Below, piece by piece: positions 52,404 to 64,000 of a stretch of DNA of 64,000 nucleotides. The notes under the pieces were generated by a model. It was given only the letters and a program-made list of their open reading frames with translations, had not been told where the DNA came from and made no database searches. Within the stretch, counting starts at the first letter, position 1; each line of letters opens with the position of its first letter. The translations under genes and the position numbers were made by a program. The stretch is from Mesostigma viride (taxonomy: Eukaryota; Streptophyta; Mesostigmatophyceae; Mesostigmatales; Mesostigmataceae), in the NCBI GenBank assembly GCA_009746045.1, contig RPFO01000213.1:3206266-3270265 (forward strand), read 5' to 3'.

Positions 52404-54043
52404 CACATGCACACACACACACACGCACACACACGCACGCACCATGGCATGCCCCCATTGGGTGCACACCTTCTGGCCTTGCGTTCACCGCTTCCACGTT
52501 GCAGCTTCTACCCACTCTTCCCCCCAACCCTGGGCACCGCCGTGGATACCTCTCTGCTGGCATCCGCGGGATGTCTCCCCGTCACCCCCGACATCGTCAT
52601 CCTCCCGTCCGACCTGGCGCCATTTGGCAAGGTACGCGGTCGCGCTGGTCCTGTGTATAGTTTTTATACTCCTAGTCTGTTGACTACTGTTGTAAAAAGT
52701 CCTTTAGGACCTATTCTATATATCCTGTAATGTATAGCCTGCCCCATGTATAGCCAGCGCAAAGGCTGTCTATACAGGAAGAGCGCGCCCGAATGCAGCT
52801 GTGGCATGCCTTTGGCATGAAGGAGACTGGGGGTCTCTGCCGTTTCTTCTGTAGTGCACACACAGGGATTACAAGCACTTTGGTGCTCCGTGACTCCCCA
52901 ACGGGAGCACGTGTAATTAATTAATTAATTAATTAATTAATTAATTAATTAATTAATTAAACACGTGCTCCCGTTGGGGAGTCACGGAGCACCAAAGTGC
53001 TTGTACAGTCTTTTAATTAATTAATACAGTCTTCCTGTATTAATTAATTAATTAATTAATTAATTAATTAATACAGGAAGACTGTCCAAAAGTCTGACAT
53101 GGCCTGTCACGTACGATAGAATAGAACTGTCAGGAAGAACGCCTGGTATCCAGTGGACAGGTGTGTAGTACTCGCGTCCCGGGACTTGGCAGCGTTTAGT
53201 TTACTACTTGCTGCTTGCCTCCGACGGCTTTACAAGGCAACCCCTTGGATTCAAACAAAATGTTGTCGACCATGTGAACTGTCCGAAAAATGTACATTTG
53301 CTCAGCGGCCTGCCAAGGCACCTGCACTTTGACGTCTGCGTCTCTGTCACCCCACTCGATTGGCGGCATCTACGTCAGCACAAGAAAGGGACAGGTGACG
53401 CAGGCTTAAGTGGCTCAGGTGACCCTGGTCCTGGCCATCGTAAGCGCTTGCCTGGTGATGGACGTGTGGATCCGTTCCATGGGCATGATGGCCTTTTCTT
53501 GGATGCCAATGGGTGGTTTGCGTAGCATGCAGAGATATTTGGGTCATAATTAGTCGGGCTACTCAAAAAACTTACCATCTCTTCTACCGAATTCTTGTTG
53601 GATCAACCACGTGGCTATTCCGAGGTAACATGGTCCAGATTCCCCAGATTTCTTGCTTGCACTGGATGTCTCATTGTTATCCATCCTTGATCTTCATGCT
53701 GTCTCTGGTCTCCCCGTGCTACTCTATCCTGTCTATTTGCTTCCACGTGCTGGAAAATCACGAGCAGTTTGTTACGTGCGCCTCGGCGACTGCGGAGGAG
53801 CAGCCATCAAAGGAATCCCCATCCCAAAGCACAACCCCTGCTCTCGCAGAGAGTGGCAGCAGCTTAGTGGATGCCAAGCAAGTCCTCTTCATCAACCCAG
53901 GCCGCACCATCAAGGTGACCGCCGCAGGCACGTTTGCGCACGTATCCGTTAGCCTTCCGCATGCTGCTGGCGCACGAGGGGCAAAGCCCGCGTCTGGTGT
54001 AGACATTGAAAAGTGCACCCGGATCGAACTTGTGAAGGTTTGA
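40849..54043 (+). CDS. POLA2: DNA polymerase alpha subunit B (primase-polymerase accessory subunit), 15 exons
   Basis: Nuclear; tethers the catalytic subunit and primase during initiation of replication. Exons: 40849-40930, 42047-42266, 43274-43703, 44402-44497, 44971-45050, 45745-45820, 46229-46501, 47763-47867, 49017-49112, 50086-50187, 50781-50834, 51163-51204, 51707-51825, 52505-52631, 53768-54043. All are GT-AG with consistent phases, giving 725 aa. N-terminal helical domain: LSLCTTFGVAPRDLVSKYEL. Linker rich in Ser/Thr/Pro (exon 3). OB fold: EPVTVVGRIVSDGEGRLNDK, QYSVFPGQIVGVTG. Inactive calcineurin-like phosphodiesterase domain: VVASGPFTTTEDLSFEPL, LGPFVDRTHP, ARCHAILVPSPLDAHHAP, LPVTPDIVILPSDLAPFGK, VLFINPGRTIK at the end. 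Longer than the human protein (about 600 aa), mainly from a 60-residue Ala/Gly/Asn-rich insert in exon 7. Exon 1 and the last acceptor are the least certain. Confidence 0.95.
41440..41735 (+). repeat. CCACCCAACT-type repeats, POLA2 intron 1
   Basis: About 300 bp of imperfect 10-13-bp units of the form cacccacccaactcacccgc. Purine-free stretches make long artefactual Pro/Thr/His frames. Confidence 0.85.
42371..42465 (+). repeat. Two tandem copies of a 44-bp unit, POLA2 intron 2
   Basis: The unit tgtgtactcattagtacac followed by tagtcaggaatatactagcc occurs twice in direct succession. Each contains small inverted bases (gtgtact...agtacac). Confidence 0.85.
42885..43200 (+). repeat. Short tandem repeats, POLA2 intron 2
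   Basis: Three 22-bp copies of catgtcatgcccatacttta (42887-42955), then ttattatt and two copies of a unit near gttgttatcattattgtctgg (43105-43200), close to the acceptor of exon 3 at 43274. Confidence 0.75.
44218..44312 (+). repeat. (AAT)n tract, POLA2 intron 3
   Basis: About 95 bp of AAT repeats with interruptions, 90 bp before the acceptor of exon 4. Confidence 0.9.
45097..45405 (+). repeat. 38-bp tandem repeat, about 8 copies, POLA2 intron 5
   Basis: Units cagcagtactgttgcctacg + gtgggataggtcttagtg follow one another with one to three changes, starting 46 bp after the donor. High similarity between units suggests recent expansion. Confidence 0.95.
47529..47570 (+). repeat. (CCA)n tract, POLA2 intron 7
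   Basis: A run of about nine CCA units within intron 46502-47762. The rest of this intron holds no recognised feature. Confidence 0.85.
47843..48199 (+). repeat. Exon-edge duplications, POLA2 intron 8
   Basis: The end of exon 8 and donor (gcacaagccggacgtgctg, atactg|gtgggtggcc) recurs at 47998-48030 (gcacaagcccgacgtgctg, GT lost) and in shorter form at 48170-48199 (ctgctgttgctg|gtgggtgcccatgc, GT kept). The stretches between are AGTACAGTGTACCACTATA-like repeats. Confidence 0.75.
48580..48700 (+). repeat. ggatggggaggt repeats, POLA2 intron 8
   Basis: G-rich imperfect 12-bp units (gaggtggatggggaggtggatgg). Followed at 48870-49010 by about eight pyrimidine-rich units near tttgttctcactctat that lead into the acceptor of exon 9. 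Confidence 0.7.
49925..50085 (+). repeat. 17-bp pyrimidine repeat ending at the exon 10 acceptor
   Basis: About nine units of cccttccaccccacctg; the last one forms the acceptor ccaccccaccag, so the splice-site pyrimidine tract itself is a tandem array. Confidence 0.9.
51214..51355 (+). repeat. (CTTGCTC)-type repeats just after exon 12 donor
   Basis: Units of cttgctc and ccttgtct run for about 140 bp, starting 10 bp after the donor of exon 51163-51204. Confidence 0.9.
51884..52012 (+). repeat. 39-bp tandem repeat, three copies, POLA2 intron 13
   Basis: Units gattataacgattggatcac + tagacaacatttgctatcg repeat three times, about 60 bp after the donor of exon 13. Confidence 0.9.
52320..52442 (+). 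repeat. (CA)n tract upstream of POLA2 exon 14
   Basis: A C-rich run followed by about 50 CA/CG-CA units ending 62 bp before the exon 14 acceptor at 52505. Again a CA tract close to a 3' splice site. Confidence 0.92.
52720..53090. mobile_element. LINE 3' ends inserted tail to tail in POLA2 intron 14
   Basis: 52790-52914 is a plus-strand family A/D 3' end (gcatgaaggagactgggggt, hairpin ctccccaacgggag). It is mirrored by a minus-strand copy at 52961-53004, the two joined by a TTAA tract: arms of 44 bp are exact complements. Next, 53026-53085 is a second, perfect 60-bp palindrome with arms acagtcttcctgtat around a TTAA tract. Confidence 0.85.
53625..53700. repeat. Worn MITE-like terminus in POLA2 intron 14
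   Basis: The string aacatggtccagattcccc, then agatttcttgcttgcactgg and atgtctca, resembles the right end of 33411-33747 with many changes. Confidence 0.35.
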
Positions 54044-54136
54044 GCAGAATGGATCAGCCCTGTCAGAGGAAAAAGGGACAGTGGAATTGCTCCTGCCTTG
54101 GCCAACACTGTTTCAGTATTTGTTGCCAGTCGCCGA

Positions 54137-54158
54137 TGTAAGATTGAGGCCCCTGTAA
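54137..54158 (+). terminator. Candidate poly(A) signals of POLA2
   Basis: Two TGTAA motifs, at 54137-54141 and 54154-54158, lie about 100 bp after the stop. TGTAA is the usual poly(A) signal of many chlorophytes. Position fits, but the motif is short. Confidence 0.35.
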
Positions 54159-54674
54159 GCCATGCTTAACATATTCCTGCCAGTGATTTGTGGAGAAGTC
54201 TCGACAACATTTTGCTCAGACAAGCCCATGTGCACAACAACCCTATTCGTGGACCAAGGTAATATACGTAACATATGAAAGCTTTCTTACATAATGTAAC
54301 AATTTCAAGTCTGCAAAGCAAGTCATGCATGCAGCTAGCTAGTGTATCAACTGAGCAAGCAATCACTGCGCCTGTGCCAAATGGTACGTACGGTCTCAAA
54401 CTAGACGATCTTGCGATCCGAAACTAGACGAGGTCTTAGTTAACTAATCCGGTATTAATCCTCCATGCTAGAGTCGGGTGAGTGGTGGTGGAATTAAATT
54501 GAGTTAGTTAAATAATTAAAAGCAGGTACAGACTGCACGTGCCAGTACCACTAAATGAACCTTCAACCCCTATACACAATGAGGGAAAGCGCCCTAGCTT
54601 CGGTCTCTCACTGCAGTCAAGTGCATGCATGCAGCAGGCCACAGAGGACACTCTCTGCATCGTGGTGCACATGC

Positions 54675-55520
54675 CCCGATGGCGGGTGCGGCGGAATAAC
54701 ACATCAGCCACGGCGCGAGTGAGGGCGAGTGACAGGCGCTGCCGCCAATACGAGGACCACGTGCGGGCAGACCACGGGGCGGTTTGACGCTCGAGGTCAA
54801 GGCGGTCTTCACGGCGCTGGCAGCAGCCGTGGAAAGCTCCGCCGTCTTTGGGCCCATGGCCCCGAACTCCTCAAGGACAAATGGGATGACCCGGTGGCCG
54901 GGAGGCAACTTTGCCGTGGGAGGCAAACTTGTCGCGCTCAGCCACATGCAGCGGCAGCAGCGCCGGCATCCACAGCCGCCCGGAGGATGCATATGTGGCG
55001 ACCGGAGAGCGGCCGAGCCATGGAGACATCGATGAGCAGGTGGCAACGTACCTGCCCGTCGCGATCGTAGTCAAGCACGGTCATGTTGGGGCGGTGGTTG
55101 CCCAGGTAAGTAGAGGGCAGCCCCTTCCGCGTCCTCGCGCACTTGATGGTGGAGTGGGGAAAGACCGATCGACGTACCGAACCATGGCACACACCACCGG
55201 CGGAGGAGCTAGAGCGGTATGGAGATAGAGGAACCAGTTCTGGTTCTGCTGGCCACCCATGCACGCAATGTAGTGCGTCCCAGTAGTATCGAGAGCAAGC
55301 CCGCAGCTGCCGCAGGACGCACCCGCCGACCGCCGTGATGAGAGGTTGCGGGGCAAACAGCTGGAGGCGGAGGGCGAGTGGTGTAAAGGGCCGGCACCAG
55401 CTCATGAACAAAGGGCTCATGGGGAGGGCGCGCAGGAATGCGGCAGCCCCCACGCTCCCCTCAAGGGAAACGGAGTGAAGCCAAGCCTTCCCCTGATCGT
55501 TCATGCAAGCTCGCATGCAG
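54675..55520 (-). mobile_element. LINE fragment with zinc-finger and REL-like C-terminus, minus strand
   Basis: In minus-strand order: LRLQLFAPQPLITAVGG, CGSCGLALDTTGTHYIAC (Cys-Cys-His-Cys, as in many LINE C-termini), NHRPNMTVLDYDRDGQVR followed by CHLLIDVSMARPLS (matches the R/K-PD...D spacing of restriction-like endonucleases, with PN instead of PD), RVIPFVLEEFGAMGPKTAE, and MADVLFRRTR. Frameshifts separate the blocks. The copy stops at 54675, short of the stop codon. Bases 54159-54674 hold nothing recognised. Confidence 0.6.
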
Positions 55521-55555
55521 ACGGTCCATCTAGTTGGCACAGTGTAGTATATACA

Positions 55556-56405
55556 TTAACTGGCTTGCTCTGGATACTACTGGGACGCACTACATCGCGT
55601 GCGCACTGATGGGTGGCCAGCAGAACCAGAACTAGTTCCTCTATCTCCATACCGCTCTCCTCCGGGTGTGTGCCATGGTTCGGTCGGTCTTTCCCCACTC
55701 CACATGCAGCATCAAGTGCGAGCTAGGACGCGGATGGGGCCGCCCTCTACTCACCCAACCACCGCCCCGACATTACTGACCGTGCTTGACTACGACGGGC
55801 AGGGTTACCACCTGCTCATCGAAGTCTCCGTGGCTTGGCCGCTCTCCGGTCCGGCCACATCCTCCCGTAGTCCGGGCGGCTGTGGATGCCGGCGCTGCTG
55901 CCGCTGTGGCTGAGCTCGACAAGTATGCCTCCTACGGCGATGTGGGGCCCCACCGGGTCGTCCCTCTTGTCCTAGAGGAGTTCGGGGCCATGGGCCCCAA
56001 GACAGCGGAGTTTTTCCACGAGTGCTGCCAGCGCCGTGAAGACCGCCTCGACCTCGACCCCAGACCGCCCCGTGGTCTGGGCACCCGCACATGGTCCTCG
56101 TATTGGCGGCAGCGCATGTGCACTCGCCCTCACTCACACCGTGGCTGATGTGTTATTCCGCCGCACCCGGGCCGACTTTGTCGCGACCCATGCGGTCTAG
56201 ATCCCTCCCAGGCCTGCATGGTGGGCCCCGGCAGCGATGTTGCTGCGTGCCGTAGTTTTGTGATGTAGTTAGTTGTACCTTGTGCAGCTGGCATGATCCT
56301 TGGCTGGATGTACGTCCGTGTCAGATTTCTTCAGGGTTCTTCTAATTCTTTTCCGGTTTTTCCTTGTGTTGCATGCCCCTCTCACCTCCGTAACTTATCA
56401 TTCTC
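55556..56405 (+). mobile_element. LINE fragment with REL-like C-terminus, plus strand
   Basis: Plus-strand copy of the same region, head to head with 54675-55520: TTGTHYIAC-equivalent (55585), TVLDYDGQGYHLLIEVSVAW (about 55780), DKYASYGDVGPHR, EEFGAMGPKTAEFFHECCQR (about 55985), RRTRADFVATHAV and stop TAG (about 56160-56200), then a 3' UTR ending cattctcaatgaatatacag. Confidence 0.6.
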
Positions 56406-56979
56406 AATGAATATACAGATGTAACTACTTTACATCAGAGTGAAGGCACCCACTTAAAAATAAACTTGAAGCCAACTCTAACAAGAGATACCACGACAAA
56501 ATAACTACAGACAATGCAGAAAGGCACCCCGATCTGACTATATGCGTGGAAGATATGACCCCATGTAACCAAAAAGGCCATTTTTAGGTGATGTGTATAT
56601 TATTCATCAGATGAATTCCTATTACTTTCTCCAGGGTTATTCAATTATCGGGGTTTTCCTTTTAATTAATTAATTTATACTGAGACCGGCACGGGACTGT
56701 ATCACATGAGCATAAGTCCTCAGTGGGAGGGGAACACGGGATGGAATGGATGATGTACTTAAGCTATCTAGGTCCTTTTGCAGGGTACGTTAATTGTGGG
56801 CACCACGGCCCGAAGCGCTATGAATGCCATACGCTGTCACATGCACGCGGAGCCCCCACAGACTTGTGGGTGGTCTACTTCATCACTACTTGCCATGTGC
56901 TCTAATGCGTAGCAGTAAACTGAGGCTGCCGACTGTACGTGCGACTCTGGCTTCAATGTTGTTGACCTTGGCTGCGAGA

Positions 56980-57250
56980 GTGTACGTTGAGTGGGCTAGC
57001 TGTATACGTCAGGCGCATTCAGGGCGGCGAGCTGCTCAGCCATCGGCGCCGGCCAGCTGCTCCACCACTGCAGCTCGCGGGGGGAGTCCGTAATGGTGGA
57101 GGTGCCGCTCTGCGAGGATTCTGCAGCTGCTGTGGCTGCCCGTCTGCGCTCGTGCAAGAGGCACTTAAGCGTGTTATTCTGCCGCATCCGGGCCGACTTT
57201 GTTGCGATCCATGCGGTCTAAATCCTTCCTAGGCCTGGTGGCACGGCCAT
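56980..57250 (+). mobile_element. LINE C-terminal tip, plus strand
   Basis: Only the last codons of the same family are clear: LFCRIRADFVAIHAV and stop TAA near 57220, with matching 3' bases. Flanking 56406-56979 and 57251-57725 are mostly unrecognised; 57725-57860 repeats the UTR seen at 56270-56400. Confidence 0.45.
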
Positions 57251-57724
57251 CGTAGTTTTCACTACAATACGGTTCATAGGATACGCAAAATGAGTGAGAA
57301 TGTTACCCGAGCTGTACCGAGGATTCGCACCGTTGATTCAACAATTGTTGGTTCGTTTAATTTGCGCCATTTGGCGAGCATCGACTGGAGCCTGAACCTA
57401 GCGGGGGGAATCATGCGGGGGAATCTTGCGGGGGAATCTTGCGGGGATTAATTCCGAACGTGACTTTAGCAAAGTCCTACTACATTTTGATTGGTTACAC
57501 GCTACTACATTTTCGTCACTGAAAGTTTTCTCTAGTTGCGTTTGTGGATCGTGCGTTCCGCTGAAAATTTCGTGTTCAGTGCCAAGATCACAATTTGATC
57601 CGGGCGCAAAATGATTGGCTTTACGGTACGAACCAAAAACGAAATTTTAGTATCTAAGTTCCGCAGCGCTTGCTGAATTTGCCCCGGAAGCCCGGAGGCA
57701 CTTTCCCTGCTGAAAAAGGTGTCC

Positions 57725-58380
57725 GCGGAAGCGTATTGTAGTGTGTGTCGTAGTTAGTTGTACCTTGTGCTGGCTTGATCCTTGCATGCCCGTGTCAGAT
57801 TATTTTTCCTTTATATGGTTCTTCTTCTTTTCGGGGTTTTCCTTATGTCGCAGGCCCATCTAAGTAAGTAAGTACTTGCGTGTCAAGTACTTACTCCCAT
57901 CTCATCACCTCCGTAATTTATCATTCTTAATGACTATATGTACACAGTCCAAGCTCCTGGCCTACGGCGACGTCGGGCACCATCGTGTTGGTGCCCTTTG
58001 TCCTGGAGGAGTTTGGGGCCATGGGGCCCCTGACCTCCGCCTTCTTCAAGGAGTGTTGCCGGCTCCGGGAGGACCCGCTGGACCTGGAGGGCCATGCAGC
58101 GGGCCCCATGGTTGGCGCGGACCTGGACGTCATATTGGCGGCAGCGCTTGTCGGTGGCGCTGACTCGGGCCATGGCTGACATCATGCTCCGCCGTACGCG
58201 GGCTGATTTTGCGGTGCAGCGGGGCTATTAGGTTCCTCCCGTTAGGAGTTTCCATTGGTCTTATCGTAGTATAGAGCTTTGACATGGCTCTGTATATAGG
58301 TTTATAGCTGGGCGTTTGCTTTGGTTTGAGTGATTTCACTCTGCTGTAAGTAATAATATTTTTAATATATACACAGTTAA
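57725..58380 (+). mobile_element. LINE REL-type fragments, plus strand
   Basis: 57725-57945 is a 3' UTR and tail of one copy (interrupted at 57864-57885 by a CTTA-tail scrap). It ends ctatatgtacacag and is followed by a second copy: KLLAYGDVGHHRV, LEEFGAMGPLTSAFFKECC, RLREDPLDLEG, and RRTRADFAVQRGY with stop TAG at about 58228, then its UTR ending tatatacacag at 58371. Confidence 0.6.
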
Positions 58381-58628
58381 AAGAAACATGATGGCCTTCG
58401 TTAGCATGCTGGGATACCAGGAGGGCGGTCAAAGACCTCCGCGGACGTGTTCGCCCTGACATGCCCACCTGTGCTGAGCCTTCCCAGCACTGGCGTGGTG
58501 AAGTTTAGTAGGGGTGCTGTACCCAGCACTGACCAATGTCCTGTGTCGTTTGACGGGCCCACTGTAGCCACTCAGGCGAGGACTTTGTTGACATTGCAGT
58601 GTATGCCACTAGTCTTTATATGGGCCCC

Positions 58629-64000
<5,372 letters not shown>

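Noticed and set aside
53513-53767. Extension of the last POLA2 exon upstream to 53513
   Set aside because: Upstream residues are hydrophobic and not conserved; a pyrimidine-rich acceptor at 53767 joins in phase with exon 14.

Overview
This window is nuclear DNA of a photosynthetic eukaryote, most likely a green alga. Its spliced genes have GC-rich exons, GT-AG introns and closest resemblance (from memory of the families) to Viridiplantae proteins: a plant-type ornithine carbamoyltransferase, a plastid-type ferredoxin-NADP+ reductase, DNA polymerase alpha subunit B and a CTR1/EDR1-like Raf kinase. The species cannot be named from the sequence alone.

Layout. 160-6331 (+): the last eight exons of ornithine carbamoyltransferase; the 5' end lies outside the window. 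7.3-34.1 kb: a dense nested graveyard of non-LTR retrotransposon pieces, here named families A (ORF1 only), B (ORF1), C (reverse transcriptase and C-terminal region) and D (a second C-terminal region). They are broken up by a piggyBac-like element, a foldback element, a MITE-like family and a possible SINE. One unidentified gene end (20275-20936, +) sits inside it. 34929-36047 (-): an intronless FNR with unusual active-site residues. 37.9-39.2 kb: a large GT/GC alternating minisatellite. 40849-54043 (+): a complete 15-exon POLA2 gene (725 aa as assembled; every exon phase agrees). 54.7-58.4 kb: 3' pieces of another LINE type with features of a restriction-like endonuclease domain. 58629-64000 (-): the last five exons of a Raf-like MAPKKK, convergent with POLA2.

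The genes do not form a pathway: they cover arginine synthesis, photosynthetic electron transfer, replication priming and signalling. What links them is gene architecture. Introns are long and filled with tandem repeats, often right beside splice sites, and in at least four introns the last bases of the upstream exon, usually with the GT donor, are repeated once or twice just inside the intron. In the LINE region, three families share a short 3'-terminal hairpin (CTCC-C..AAC-GGAG core) followed by a TTAA-rich or TTTAA-rich tail. This explains most of the AT-rich microsatellites and several tail-to-tail palindromes. All LINE, MITE and splice interpretations come from reading the sequence by eye; no database search or RNA evidence was available.
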